A program made the position numbers and the translations under genes. Shown piece by piece: positions 44,442 to 53,916 of a stretch of DNA of 64,000 nucleotides; position 1 is the first letter of the stretch, and each line of letters begins with the position of its first letter. The notes below the pieces were generated by a model. It ran no database searches, was not told the origin of the DNA, and saw nothing but the letters and a program-made list of their open reading frames with translations. Source of the DNA: Gimesia algae (GTDB taxonomy: Bacteria; Planctomycetota; Planctomycetia; Planctomycetales; Planctomycetaceae). The stretch is taken from positions 248,001 to 312,000 of the forward strand of contig NZ_CP036343.1 of assembly GCF_007746795.1 (NCBI RefSeq). Reading direction: 5' to 3'.

Positions 44442-47400
44442 TCAGGGTAGAGGCTGCGAGCTGCGCAGATAGCTGAACAGATCCCGAACTTCTTTCTCAG
44501 AAAGCTTGTCGAGCAGGCCTTCTGGCATCAGTGATTTCTTCTGCGGCAGCATTTCATCGATATTGTCGCGTTCCACCGTGATGCTTTGACCATCGGCACT
44601 GCGGATGACAATCACATTATTGTCCTGATCGGCGAGGAACCCGTTGACGGTCCGCCCATCCTCGGTGACAATCAGATAGGTTTCAAAACCTTCGCGGATT
44701 TCGTTGGAGGGATTGATGATATTCACCAGCATGCGACCGACGTCATCGCGTTTGAACGAAGTCAAATCGGGGCCAATTTCTCCTCCGTCGCCGAACAGTT
44801 TATGGCATTTGCCACAGTTCTTCTGGAACAGTTTTTCGCCGGCATAGCGATCGGGTTCTTCTGTGGCTGTGGTCAGCAATTTCTGTTGGGCGGCGATCTG
44901 CTGCTGCATCTGTTCGGTTGTAGCGCCGGCGATGGAGCCGAAATGTTTTGCGATGAGAGCGGTAATGCCTGCATCACCATAGACCGTCATTTTGCGGGCT
45001 GTTTCAACGGGCACGGTGTCTTTGTTGATTTTTCCCGCTTCGATGGCCCGAAGAAATTCAAGCGTCCAGGGTTTGCGAATGGAAACCAGGGTCTGGGCGG
45101 CACTGCGGAGATCGTCAGACATGTTCGGGTACTGCGCGGCGACCACTTTGCCGATCGATTCATCCGGATATTGCTGCAGGGCGCTGATGGCGGCGATCTG
45201 CATCTGCAGGTCACTGGAGTTCTGAATGATCTTCAACAGCAGGGGGACTGATTGCGGGACTTTGACTTCGCCCAGGATCTGAATCAGGTCGAGACGTTTC
45301 TGGTTGTCCGCTTTGGAGTCGGCGACGATCTTCAGCGCTTTTTTAACAGCCTCCTGATCGCCTTGGCGAAGACCCAGCGACAGAGACTGTCCGCCGTACT
45401 TTGACATGGCGGTGATCAGCTCTTTGGGGAAGCTGGCCTGCGAGCGACCCTTCATGGCGGTTTCAAATCCCGACATCAGAATTTCTGCATGAGACTTTTC
45501 CGGGGCGAGTTCCAGCAGGCGAGCACAGACCAGCAGGTCATTCCGTGAACCTGTTGATGCGAACCGCCGCATGATACGTTCGAGAATATACTTTTCTACC
45601 AGTGGGTACTGCCAGGCTTCCGGCTTTTCAAAATAGGTGAGCAGTTCAGCCCGGTTTTCAGCGACCCGTTTTTCCAGCGACCACCAGAGCATCAAAGGCA
45701 GGTGCACATCTTCCAGATCTTCGGAGCGGCTCAATAGATTAAAGGCAATGGGCAGACCGGGTTCTGCGGTCAGTCGTTTGGATGAACTGGCGAGCTGGCT
45801 GCGAACCTGCACGTGTGGTTCAGTCAATGCTAACGCAATGAGCTGCTGCCCAATTTCCGGAGAGACGTGATGGTCATCACAGAGCAGTCGAATGGTCCAG
45901 GCCCTGACATACGGATCGGAATGCATCAGTGATTTCTGCGCGACGCTTTCGTCAAAGCCGCCGCTCAGGTTCAATGCCCAGAGTGCTTCCAACGCCGACT
46001 GTCCTTCTAAAGAGAACAGTTTCTGTTTGAGAGCAGGAATCACACTGGCGTCTTTTCTGTCTCCAAACAGGCGGAGCGCCTGCTGACGAAACCATTTGTT
46101 GGGATGATCGAGTACGGCGATCAGTTCTTCGGAAGATTTTTTGCCGAGATCGAAGGAAGCCAGCGGTTTAGCATCTTTGGCAGTGAGTCGATAGATACGG
46201 CCATCTTCTTTTTCCACCTGGCCGGAATAATGCTGACCGTGGGCAATCTGATGTTCGTACATGTCACAGAAATATATCGCGCCATCAGGGCCGAGTTTAA
46301 TATCGACGGGACGGAAACGTTTATCGGTGGTCGCGACGGGGCGTTGCAGGTCTTCGGTCTGATAGGAGGATCCATCGGCGGTGATTTTACTTTCGACCAC
46401 GCGCCCCTGCAGCGGTTCTATCCCAAACAGGTGTCCCCAGTATTTTTTCGGGAGCGTTTCGGCTTCGTAGATAATAAAGTTGTGAGTAAATCGCGGGACC
46501 TTGGCATGTTTCATCGCCTGGAAGTACCCGAAGGCATACGGATTAGAAAGCGGGCCGTGTTTGCCGAAGCCTTTCTGGTAGTAGCTGCCTTGTGTGTAAT
46601 GGAAGCCTCGAGTGTTGCCGCCATTGTGTCCGGAATAGAGTCGGCCTTTGTCATCAAATTCGACGCCGAATGCGTTTCCGCCCCCCTCGGAAAAAATTTC
46701 ATAGATCTGCTTTTCCGGGTGGTAACGCCAGATCAATTGTCCCAGCGTTTGAATGGCTTCTTTGTCTTTCTGTCCGGGCTTTTTCACTTTTCCGGAAACG
46801 GTACTCCCCTGCGAAGAGTAGAGCCAGCCATCCGGGCCCCAGCGGAGGCTATTGACGACCGAGTGTGTGTCTTCCAGCCCGAAGCCTTCGAGGTGCACGA
46901 CGGGATCGCCGTCGGGAACATCATCGTTATCTTTATCGGGGTAAAACAACAGGTAAGGAGGATTCAAAACCCAGACACCGCCACGCCCTTTGACAAACGA
47001 AGAAGCAATATTCAAACCGTCAAGGAACGTTTTATGTTTATCGTATTTTCCATCGCCGTTGGTATCTTCGTGGATGGTGATTTTGTCGGCCCCTTTTTCA
47101 TGGTGTGGCGGAGGCAGGGGGATTTTATCGTAAACGGCGCGATGGTGTTTGTCTTTGCTGAGAATTCTCAATCCTTCGGGGTAGGGATACTGCAGGTAGT
47201 TAATGACCCACATGCGTCCGCGTTCATCGAAATTTTGAAAGATCGGCTGCCTGACCTCGGGCTCGGCGAGCACCTGTTCGATCTTGAGATCATCGGGAAC
47301 AGTGAACTGCTTGAGTGAGTCCGCCGGGCTGAAAAATTCGCCTCCGGTATTATTGGGTGGTGGAACCGGAGGGGCTGCCTGAGTTATTGAACTTACGGAC

Positions 47401-47447
47401 CACAGGACAGGGGTGAGAGCCAGTAGTATGATCGTGCGATGATTCAT
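44442..47447 (-). CDS. PVC-type secreted cytochrome: membrane-bound dehydrogenase domain, HEAT repeats, C-terminal heme c
   Basis: 1,001 residues. Signal peptide about 1-25 (IILLALTPVLWSVSSITQA). Residues about 40-430 form a beta-propeller-like dehydrogenase domain (MWVINYLQYPYPEGL, GGVWVLNPPYLLFYPDKDND, RWGPDGWLYSSQGS, KLGPDGAIYFCDMYEHQI). Residues about 440-840 are HEAT repeats. The C-terminus holds a cytochrome c with NCGKCH near residue 876 and a downstream GPDLTSF plus LMPEGLLDKLSEKEVRDLFSYL carrying the probable Met ligand. Such proteins, abundant in planctomycetes, are thought to oxidise sugars or other organics in the periplasm; substrate unknown. Confidence 0.9.
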   Translation of the reverse strand: MNHRTIILLALTPVLWSVSSITQAAPPVPPPNNTGGEFFSPADSLKQFTVPDDLKIEQVLAEPEVRQPIFQNFDERGRMWVINYLQYPYPEGLRILSKDKHHRAVYDKIPLPPPHHEKGADKITIHEDTNGDGKYDKHKTFLDGLNIASSFVKGRGGVWVLNPPYLLFYPDKDNDDVPDGDPVVHLEGFGLEDTHSVVNSLRWGPDGWLYSSQGSTVSGKVKKPGQKDKEAIQTLGQLIWRYHPEKQIYEIFSEGGGNAFGVEFDDKGRLYSGHNGGNTRGFHYTQGSYYQKGFGKHGPLSNPYAFGYFQAMKHAKVPRFTHNFIIYEAETLPKKYWGHLFGIEPLQGRVVESKITADGSSYQTEDLQRPVATTDKRFRPVDIKLGPDGAIYFCDMYEHQIAHGQHYSGQVEKEDGRIYRLTAKDAKPLASFDLGKKSSEELIAVLDHPNKWFRQQALRLFGDRKDASVIPALKQKLFSLEGQSALEALWALNLSGGFDESVAQKSLMHSDPYVRAWTIRLLCDDHHVSPEIGQQLIALALTEPHVQVRSQLASSSKRLTAEPGLPIAFNLLSRSEDLEDVHLPLMLWWSLEKRVAENRAELLTYFEKPEAWQYPLVEKYILERIMRRFASTGSRNDLLVCARLLELAPEKSHAEILMSGFETAMKGRSQASFPKELITAMSKYGGQSLSLGLRQGDQEAVKKALKIVADSKADNQKRLDLIQILGEVKVPQSVPLLLKIIQNSSDLQMQIAAISALQQYPDESIGKVVAAQYPNMSDDLRSAAQTLVSIRKPWTLEFLRAIEAGKINKDTVPVETARKMTVYGDAGITALIAKHFGSIAGATTEQMQQQIAAQQKLLTTATEEPDRYAGEKLFQKNCGKCHKLFGDGGEIGPDLTSFKRDDVGRMLVNIINPSNEIREGFETYLIVTEDGRTVNGFLADQDNNVIVIRSADGQSITVERDNIDEMLPQKKSLMPEGLLDKLSEKEVRDLFSYLRSSQPLP

Positions 47448-47793
47448 TAATCTGAATCCTTGTTACTTGGATAATGCAGTATGCAGTCGGTCTAAATCTG
47501 ACTGGGGAGGGATGGACGTTCTATCCCGCAGGAAAGATCCTCCGGGAATTTATAAATATCATTCAGAATCTGTTACCCAGTCTGAAGGGAGCGCATGTCA
47601 AAATCAAGTAACCGACAGGGAATGCAGTCCAGTTTCTCTGTCGGTCCCGTCAAATATCTTGTCTGTTCTATTGTTTTTCGAGTCATCTATAGTGGAAAAG
47701 GGCTCCTTTGTTTTCTTACGATAAATGATTGCCGATTCCTTAAAGGCAATCGGTGTTTTTTGTTAAATCGATTTCTTTCAGGACCGGATACTT
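47448..47793. other. Intergenic region between divergent genes, with hairpin
   Basis: 346 bases, no credible gene. Holds upstream regions of the cytochrome (minus) and SMP-30 (plus) genes and the leader hairpin at 47728-47762. A TATAGT at 47688-47693 is a candidate -10, with a weak -35. Confidence 0.5.
47728..47762 (+). promoter_or_regulatory. Terminator-like hairpin in leader of SMP-30 gene
   Basis: GATTGCC (47728-47734) pairs with GGCAATC (47745-47751), followed by GGTG and TTTTTTG. It lies 32 bp before the next ATG on the same strand, with no plus-strand gene upstream, so it may be an attenuator or end of a small RNA. Confidence 0.5.
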
Positions 47794-48723
47794 ATGATAA
47801 AACGAATCACGCTGGTGGCCGTCATGTTGAGTTTGTCGCTCTCTGTTCCAATGGGATGGGCTCAAAAGCAGGAGACGGAAACGCATCCCCTGCCTGCAAC
47901 AGTGGCTGAAAATGCGAAGTTGCAGGAAGAGTATGCAGCGAAAGCATTTTTCGAAGGGCCGATCTGGGACCCGACTGGCAAACAGTTGTACTTCACTTCA
48001 TTTGTGGATAAGGACACAAAGATTCTGCGGCTGGATGGGACGGGGAAAGCGAGTGTCTGGCTGGATAACACCAAAGGCATCAATGGAACATACCTTTCGC
48101 TGGAAGGTCGTATGCTGGGGGCACAGGCCTACGGTCAGCATGTGATGAGTTACGCTTTCGGTGAATCGGGGCCAGCCGATACGATCGTGATTGCCGCGAA
48201 TCCGAAATGGAATCAGCCCAACGATGTCTGTCAGACGCCTAATGGCAATATCTATTTTACCGACCCGGATTTCAAGAACCGTAAAACCAGCGCCGTGTAT
48301 GTGAAACCAACTGAAGCAGAAGTGAAAAAAATTATCACCAGTATGCCGGTTCCTAACGGCGTGATCGCCTCGAACGACGGGAAGACCCTCTATGTGGGGG
48401 ACAGTCACGAAAAGCTGTGGCGCAGTTTTCCGATCCTGGCGGACGGCACGGTAGGGGAAGGTCAGCTGTTTTTTGATCCTGCAACATCACGCAAGGATTC
48501 TCCCGATGGGATGAGCATTGATGCGGAGGGGAACCTGTATCTTTCCGGGCGGGGTGGTGTGTGGGTGGCGAGTCCCGAGGGAAAATCACTGGGTTTGATC
48601 CCTGTCCCTGAGTTCTGTTCGAATGTGACCTTTGGAGGCGCGGAGGGAAAGACGCTTTACTTCACCTGTGCGAATAAAGTCTACAGTCTGAAAATGAAGG
48701 TGAAAGGCGGACAGTTTCGCTAA
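47794..48723 (+). CDS. SMP-30/gluconolactonase-like secreted protein
   Basis: 309 residues, signal peptide about 1-23 (ITLVAVMLSLSLSVPMGWAQ). Beta-propeller of the SMP-30/LRE family: EGPIWDPTGKQLYFTSF, NQPNDVCQTPNGNIYFTDPDF, PNGVIASNDGKTLYVGDS, DSPDGMSIDAEGNLYLSGRGGVWVASPEG. The E (in EGPIW), N (PND, PNG) and D (SPDGM) metal ligands of the family are present. Likely hydrolyses a sugar lactone in the periplasm; it may act downstream of the adjacent dehydrogenase-type cytochrome encoded divergently, which is inference. Confidence 0.9.
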   Translation: MIKRITLVAVMLSLSLSVPMGWAQKQETETHPLPATVAENAKLQEEYAAKAFFEGPIWDPTGKQLYFTSFVDKDTKILRLDGTGKASVWLDNTKGINGTYLSLEGRMLGAQAYGQHVMSYAFGESGPADTIVIAANPKWNQPNDVCQTPNGNIYFTDPDFKNRKTSAVYVKPTEAEVKKIITSMPVPNGVIASNDGKTLYVGDSHEKLWRSFPILADGTVGEGQLFFDPATSRKDSPDGMSIDAEGNLYLSGRGGVWVASPEGKSLGLIPVPEFCSNVTFGGAEGKTLYFTCANKVYSLKMKVKGGQFR

Positions 48724-48747
48724 GCTTCTGCAGGAAATGTCTATAAA

Positions 48748-48784
48748 AAAGCAGGCGCTGTCTGAAATGGACAGCGCCTGCTTT
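48748..48784. terminator. Bidirectional intrinsic terminator
   Basis: Perfect 15 bp stem: AAAGCAGGCGCTGTC (48748-48762) and GACAGCGCCTGCTTT (48770-48784), 7-base loop. A-run on the left and T-run on the right serve both convergent genes. Confidence 0.92.
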
Positions 48785-48808
48785 GTATTCGTGATTGGGA
48801 GAACGCGT

Positions 48809-49963
48809 TTACAGAATCGCGGCCCCTTTGACGTCGATCCCTTTCAGGACCATCTTCAGTTCTTCGACGTTCGGTGAAATTTCGAACGCGTCGGCGCGGC
48901 TGATGAATTCGCGATCGATGAAACCTTTCAGGCTGTCATTGAACTGCTGCATGCCTTCATCTTTACCGATACGGATGGCAGCGGCCAGTTTTTCATCCTG
49001 CTCTTCGAGGATCAGTTTTCGTACGGTGGGATTGAATGTCATGATTTCAATGATCGGCACTCGTCCCGGTTTGTCGACGATGGTCTTCAGCAGTTTTTGT
49101 GCGACGATGGCACGCATGTTGAACGCCAGACTGCTGCGCAGCGCTTTATGCATGTCCTGCGGGAAGAGGTCGAGAATACGGCCGATACAACTGGGGGCAT
49201 TAGAAGCGTGAATGGTTCCAAACACAAGGTGCCCTGTTTCCGCAGCGTGGATGGCTGTGGAGAATGTTTCCATGTCACGCATTTCGCCCACCAGCATGAT
49301 GTCGGGGTCCTGACGCACGGCGTGTTTCATCGCGATTTCAAAGTCTTTCACATCGATGCCGACCTCGCGCTGATTGATCAGACATTTATTCTGCGTGTAG
49401 ACGAATTCGATCGGGTCTTCAATCGTTAGAATATGTTTGCGGTAATTATCGTTCACCCAGTTCAACATCGAAGCAATCGTGGTACTTTTACCACTACCGG
49501 TCACACCGGCGAGCAGTACCATGCCCTGATCGAATTTACAAAGCGACTCCATCACGGGGGGCAGGAATAAGCCTTCAAAGTTGGGGATCGAGCGTTCGAT
49601 TTTACGGGAGACCATGCCTGGAAAACCGAGCTGGATAAACAGGTTCACACGGAATCGCCAAGGCACCCCTTCGTACTCTACCACGTAAGAAAAGTCAGCT
49701 CCCCCTTCATCGTGGAAGATTTTCTGATTTCGTTCATCCATCATCGGCTCAAACAGGGCCATCATCTGGTCCCGGTCGATGGGGTCCATCTGCAGTTCCC
49801 GCAGCGTTCCTTTGACGCGCAGGATCGGTGCTTTTCCTACCTGCATATGCAAGTCAGACCCGCCATGCTTGATCAACTGGCGGAAGACTTTGTCGACCTC
49901 GTTTTCAACGCGCCCAGTGATGGGATTGACGTCTTTAGGTTTTGCAGGAACTGTTGTCGCCAT
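48809..49963 (-). CDS. pilT: Type IV pilus retraction ATPase PilT
   Basis: 384 residues from the ATG at 49963 (GGAG 7 bases upstream; a TTG two codons earlier is rejected). The N-terminal PAS-like part (VFRQLIKHGGSDLHMQVGKAPILRVKG) and ATPase core are standard: Walker A GVTGSGKSTT at about 152-161, ITIEDPIEFVY, Walker B-like DPDIMLVGEMRD and the His box GHLVFGTIHAS, and the AIRIGKDEGMQQF end. Family length is normally about 345-380, so it is slightly long at the N-terminus. It powers pilus retraction. With the PilB/GspE-like gene at 37.4 kb and the DUF1559 prepilin-like proteins it suggests a pilus-type system; they are not adjacent. Confidence 0.93.
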   Translation of the reverse strand: MATTVPAKPKDVNPITGRVENEVDKVFRQLIKHGGSDLHMQVGKAPILRVKGTLRELQMDPIDRDQMMALFEPMMDERNQKIFHDEGGADFSYVVEYEGVPWRFRVNLFIQLGFPGMVSRKIERSIPNFEGLFLPPVMESLCKFDQGMVLLAGVTGSGKSTTIASMLNWVNDNYRKHILTIEDPIEFVYTQNKCLINQREVGIDVKDFEIAMKHAVRQDPDIMLVGEMRDMETFSTAIHAAETGHLVFGTIHASNAPSCIGRILDLFPQDMHKALRSSLAFNMRAIVAQKLLKTIVDKPGRVPIIEIMTFNPTVRKLILEEQDEKLAAAIRIGKDEGMQQFNDSLKGFIDREFISRADAFEISPNVEELKMVLKGIDVKGAAIL

Positions 49964-50202
49964 AAACAAACTCCACTTATTCTAACTCGATGTTCTGCTG
50001 CAAGAGCGTGCAGCTGACTTGACAGGAATTGCTGAACAGAAGTGAGACACATTGATGAGAGGTCTCATACACATAACGGAAGCTACTTGGGCTGCTATCA
50101 CTATTTTGGGAACTCTGAAAGAACATGCAAGCTTCAATTCCCGCGTTACCGGTAAATTTGTTGCTCTCACGGGATAACGGGTAGACCTTTTCTGGTTATC
50201 AG

Positions 50203-50997
50203 TTACACCCGGTTCAAGGAGACTTCGCTTTTGAATCGAATCGGAATTCCCCGTTCTGCCAGGTAGTGTTTCGTTTCATCAACCGGATGGGTTCCATAGT
50301 GAAAAATGCTGGCTGCGAGCGCAGCGCTGGCTTTGCCTGCGGTCAGAATCTGATATAAGTGTTCAGGGCAGCCGGCGCCCCCGCTGGCCACGACGGGGAT
50401 TGTGACGGCTTCGGCAACGGCGCGAGTCATCGGCAGATCATAGCCATCTTTTGTGCCGTCGGCGTCCATCGAGGTCAGTACGATTTCCCCCGCTCCCAGG
50501 TCTTCCACTTTCTGAGCCCATTCGATGGCTTCCAGGCCCGTGGGAACACGACCCCCGTTTACGTGCACTTCCCAGAATTCTTTACCGTCTTTCTGCACCC
50601 GTTTGGGATCGATATTGACGACGATACACTGGCTGCCAAATCGCAGCGCGGCTTCGCGGATCAGGTCCGGATCTTTGACGGCGGAAGAATTGATGGAAAC
50701 TTTGTCACAGCCTGCACTCAGTAACGCACGGATATCTTCGAGTGTTCGAATTCCCCCGCCAACCGTCAAAGGCATGAAGATGACCTCCGACGTACGGCGG
50801 ACGATATCCAGAATGATCTCGCGTTCTTCATGGCTGGCAGTGATGTCCAGAAAGACGAGTTCATCGGCCCCCTGTTCTTCATAGCGCGCTGCGACTTCCA
50901 CCGGGTCTCCCGCATCCTGAAGATTGACGAAATTGACCCCTTTGACCACCCGGCCTGCATGTACATCGAGGCAGGGTATGATTCGTTTCGCCAGCAT
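50203..50997 (-). CDS. hisF: Imidazole glycerol phosphate synthase, cyclase subunit
   Basis: 264 residues, normal for HisF. The (beta-alpha)8 barrel has both catalytic Asp residues, D11 ([14 protein letters not shown]) and D130 (VNIDPKR), and the phosphate motifs [14 protein letters not shown] and PVVASGGAG. It cyclises PRFAR with ammonia from HisH to give imidazole glycerol phosphate and AICAR in histidine biosynthesis. ATG preceded by AAGGCTG. The other his genes are not in this window. Region 49964-50202 contains no gene. Confidence 0.96.
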   Translation of the reverse strand: MLAKRIIPCLDVHAGRVVKGVNFVNLQDAGDPVEVAARYEEQGADELVFLDITASHEEREIILDIVRRTSEVIFMPLTVGGGIRTLEDIRALLSAGCDKVSINSSAVKDPDLIREAALRFGSQCIVVNIDPKRVQKDGKEFWEVHVNGGRVPTGLEAIEWAQKVEDLGAGEIVLTSMDADGTKDGYDLPMTRAVAEAVTIPVVASGGAGCPEHLYQILTAGKASAALAASIFHYGTHPVDETKHYLAERGIPIRFKSEVSLNRV

Positions 50998-51250
50998 TAT
51001 AAACAGCCTTGATTTTGTAGTTGAAAGAGCGTGTGAAGCGTCAGAAGGGTCTGAAACAAGGTTCGACCTCTGAACTGACTAAAGATTAATCGACGGAGAC
51101 TGAATTGAACAGTCTACCCATACGGAATCCTGCAATGACAATCAGACCGATGTGTACAGGTCGGAAATGAGTCGGTTCTTCGAGCGGTGAGAACAGTGAG
51201 TGTACTGAATCAGGGGGCCTGCGTGATTTCCGGGTACGATTTAGCAGGTC
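50998..51250. other. Intergenic region upstream of hisF
   Basis: About 250 bases before the terminator at 51252; a short minus-strand frame (51086-51271) is probably random. No clear promoter boxes identified. Confidence 0.5.
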
Positions 51251-51251
51251 T

Positions 51252-51287
51252 AAAAAAATTCGCAGTACCATTTCTGTTACTGCGAAT
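51252..51287 (-). terminator. Intrinsic terminator of DUF1559 module 1
   Basis: On the minus strand ATTCGCAGTA (51278-51287) pairs with TACTGCGAAT (51258-51267), followed by TTTTTTTA. It lies 84 bp after the lipoprotein stop. Confidence 0.85.
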
Positions 51288-51370
51288 GAAATCGATAGAT
51301 TGAGTTGAAATCAAGGTTGCAAGGTTAAAACTCCTGTTTCATAACCATAGAGACAGTAACTGCATACAGT

Positions 51371-51895
51371 TTATTTTGACTTCAGATCAAAGTTAACCGT
51401 ATTGACTCCCGCAGTGACATCTGCCTTCAACTCGGTTTTCGAATTGTATTTTGCAGGAATAGGGTCCTCCTCACCTTTCTTTTTGGGCTTGGGACGTGGT
51501 CTGCTCTGTGTCATATCACCATCCGATTCCACGGGTGGGGTCTCGACCTCAGTCGTATCTGTAATATCTGTATTCGCTAAGTCTGTGTCCCCATCTATGG
51601 TTTCTTCCAGTGGCTCTCCCGTGGTAATCTTCACAGTATGACTGCCAACAATAGCGCCCTTGGAGTCGCCCAGATAGGCAAGTTCGTAATTACCACTTGC
51701 ATCGGTTCGCCCTGTAGAGGGATTCCCTTTGTCTGGTATAAAAACAATGATGGCATCAGGCAGTGGTGCCCCATCCATGGTGATAACGCCAGAAACCGTT
51801 CCGAGATCCACCGAATCTCCGCCAGAACATCCCAGACAATAAACTGATAATGTCACCAGCAGGAATTTCGATGTCATACTTTTAATACGATTCAT
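51371..51895 (-). CDS. Lipoprotein with carboxypeptidase-regulatory-like domain, module 1
   Basis: 174 residues from the ATG at 51895, with GAGGAG upstream. N-terminal lipobox-like FLLVTLSVYCLGCSGGD: cleavage before the Cys in LGC and lipid attachment are likely. An Ig-like regulatory domain follows (VDLGTVSGVITMDGAPLPDAIIVFIPDKGNPSTGRTDASGNYELAYLGDSKGAIVGSHTVKI), then an acidic-to-basic Pro/Lys-rich tail ending PAKYNSKTEL...VNFDLKSK. Similar lipoproteins accompany DUF1559 genes in planctomycetes. Its gene is 119 bp downstream of the DUF1559 gene. Paralogue at 53917. Confidence 0.8.
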   Translation of the reverse strand: MNRIKSMTSKFLLVTLSVYCLGCSGGDSVDLGTVSGVITMDGAPLPDAIIVFIPDKGNPSTGRTDASGNYELAYLGDSKGAIVGSHTVKITTGEPLEETIDGDTDLANTDITDTTEVETPPVESDGDMTQSRPRPKPKKKGEEDPIPAKYNSKTELKADVTAGVNTVNFDLKSK

Positions 51896-51960
51896 ATTTC
51901 TCCTCATAGGACCTGATTACATAAGATTGGTATTCTGGTGGCTGTGATAAAGTCAAAGAG

Positions 51961-51989
51961 TCCGGTTTCACCAGTGTGGTGAAACCGGA
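51961..51989. other. Intergenic hairpin, module 1
   Basis: Perfect 13 bp stem TCCGGTTTCACCA (51961-51973) / TGGTGAAACCGGA (51977-51989), 3-base loop, between the DUF1559 and lipoprotein genes. No T-run, so it may be a processing or stability element. The same core is in module 2. Confidence 0.7.
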
Positions 51990-52014
51990 AACAAGAGTTT
52001 TCTACAGCGCGGCT

Positions 52015-52956
52015 TTAATACTCGCCTAAGACATTCTTGTCATTGATGGCGGCGAGATAAACCAGGGTATCGCCGTTTACGTTTTCGCTGATGAATTTGA
52101 CTCGACCGTCACCGAAAACAAAGTGGCAGCCTCCCGTATGAGAGCTACTCAGCGACCATTCATATTTGGTTCCCGTATTATTATTGATCCCGTTGATCAG
52201 ATAGATCGTGGAAGGATCCGGGGTTGCTGTTGCACCCTGCCAGGTTCGAACCAGCGCAGTGTGATATGGCCAGTTTGCATAATTACCAGCTGTACCACTA
52301 GAGTTAGATGCACCAATCCAGAGACCGCCTGCATTTACCCCTTCTGTCGTTCTTTCACCAACCATAATTACATTGCTGACGCCGTCGGTAAAGTCACGCA
52401 TGCGGGTGACAGCATGATTGTTAAATGGACCGGCATAACATGAACCTGCGGTCGCGCCGGGTTTAATGTTACAGGGCGAATAAATCGCGGGATAATTCGA
52501 CTTACCCCAGGATCCGATGTTGGTATTGAGTCCTTCCATGGGGTCAGACGGGCAGTTGAAAGCAGGGAGGATAGTTTTGACGAGTGCAAGTTGTGGAGGA
52601 GTCCCCGTATAATTGGCACGCCAAGGCGCATTCATATTAATCTGATTGTAAAGTGAGGACTGATCCATGAAGGGAAGCAGCATCACACTCCAGGCAAGGT
52701 AACTATCCGTATCAGGATCGTACGTTGTATTTCGAATGTTTTCTACATGCATCTGGGGAAATGAACGATGCGTTTCATGATAGTTGTGTAAGGCCAGCCC
52801 AATCTGCTTCAGGTTGTTTTTACAGGTGCTTCTGCGAGCTGCTTCACGTGCCTGTTGCACAGCCGGCAGTAAAAGTGCGATCAAAATCGCGATGATGGCA
52901 ATCACCACCAGAAGTTCAATCAGGGTGAATCCCCGTTTTGCTGTGAGTCGTTTCAT
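52015..52956 (-). CDS. DUF1559 prepilin-like protein, module 1
   Basis: 313 residues when started at the ATG at 52956, at a good distance from GGAGGTG. The N-terminus is a type IV pilin-like leader: MKRLTAKRGFTLIELLVVIAIIAIL, cleaved after Gly by prepilin peptidase, with the Glu5 of the mature pilin, then the DUF1559 hallmark LPAVQQAREAARRSTCKNNLKQIGLALHNYH. C-terminal features are the H-X9-DG motif-like region (HTGGCHFVFGDGRVKFISENV). Function in planctomycetes is unproven; likely extracellular pseudopilin-like. Probably co-transcribed with the following lipoprotein. Confidence 0.92.
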   Translation of the reverse strand: MKRLTAKRGFTLIELLVVIAIIAILIALLLPAVQQAREAARRSTCKNNLKQIGLALHNYHETHRSFPQMHVENIRNTTYDPDTDSYLAWSVMLLPFMDQSSLYNQINMNAPWRANYTGTPPQLALVKTILPAFNCPSDPMEGLNTNIGSWGKSNYPAIYSPCNIKPGATAGSCYAGPFNNHAVTRMRDFTDGVSNVIMVGERTTEGVNAGGLWIGASNSSGTAGNYANWPYHTALVRTWQGATATPDPSTIYLINGINNNTGTKYEWSLSSSHTGGCHFVFGDGRVKFISENVNGDTLVYLAAINDKNVLGEY

Positions 52957-53916
52957 CATCACCTCCAATGTAGAAAGAAATTAAGAGAAAGGAATAAATT
53001 ACTCTCTCGAACTCTCGTTTCAATTTCAATTTAACATTGAAAGTAGAGGTAGTTGCATCAAGGTAGTAAGCAATTTAGAAAAATTCAGGTCCGAAAGGAC
53101 AGAGCTTGGTGATGCCAGATACCCAGTTGATAACAAGAGCGCGAAAACGATATTTAACAAGGTAATAACTGCCAAGAATTGCAGTTAGATGAACACAATA
53201 AGCGTACAGGCGAAAGCCTTACAAAGAGTGGTAGTGAATTATTAATGAATTGTAAAAAACAAAAAACTAAAATGTCAAACAAATTATTTGAGGGATTCTT
53301 CGTTTACCGCTAATTAGTTTTATTAACAAAGGGGAGGGGACGGACAATTCAGGCATCGGAGGTCACATCGCTAATAATGTTTGTAGAGTGAAGATCGTGG
53401 AATCAGAACAGAGAGGTTCTGGAGAGGGGTTCGCATAAGTTCTTTAATTCAAGGGAGTTTCATTGATGAGAACGAAGTTCAGTGCATTGGTTCAACATAA
53501 ATGAAAGCGACTTGGAGTGTTGTAACTGAGCCAAATATGGTGAAGCGGATTGTGGAGGAGTTGGTACGGAAAAATTATGTTTGGAATCGGATTTTTTTAG
53601 AATAGCGTACCGAAAATTAATAATTCGGTCCCTATTTCTCATTTCGTTGAATTTGAATCCTGCTGCAAAATACATAACCCGAGAGCACGCGCGCTACGAT
53701 TTCTCCTTCAAGCCTCCAGGGTTCCTCTAACCAGTCCGTACCGTGTTCAAGTACAATATCGCAGGAGGAATTCCCTTAAAATGCAGGCCCTCTGAAGTCG
53801 TTTCACGAATTGCTGTGAACAAAGTTCTTGCTGTATCAAAGCGACGGTTTACACTGTTTGAGGTAATTCACTACGCTTATTGAGACGTCAGGCTTCTGAT
53901 ACAGAATCAGCGTTGG
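52957..53916. other. Intergenic region between the two DUF1559 modules
   Basis: About 960 bases, AT-rich, with no gene I can support; the 53460-53675 frame looks random. It includes the upstream region of module 1. Confidence 0.55.

Noticed and set aside
46104-47318. 404-residue plus-strand frame inside the cytochrome gene
   Set aside because: Exactly antisense to a convincing secreted cytochrome; long only because of codon bias.
53460-53675. 71-residue minus-strand frame between DUF1559 modules
   Set aside because: No ribosome site, random composition.
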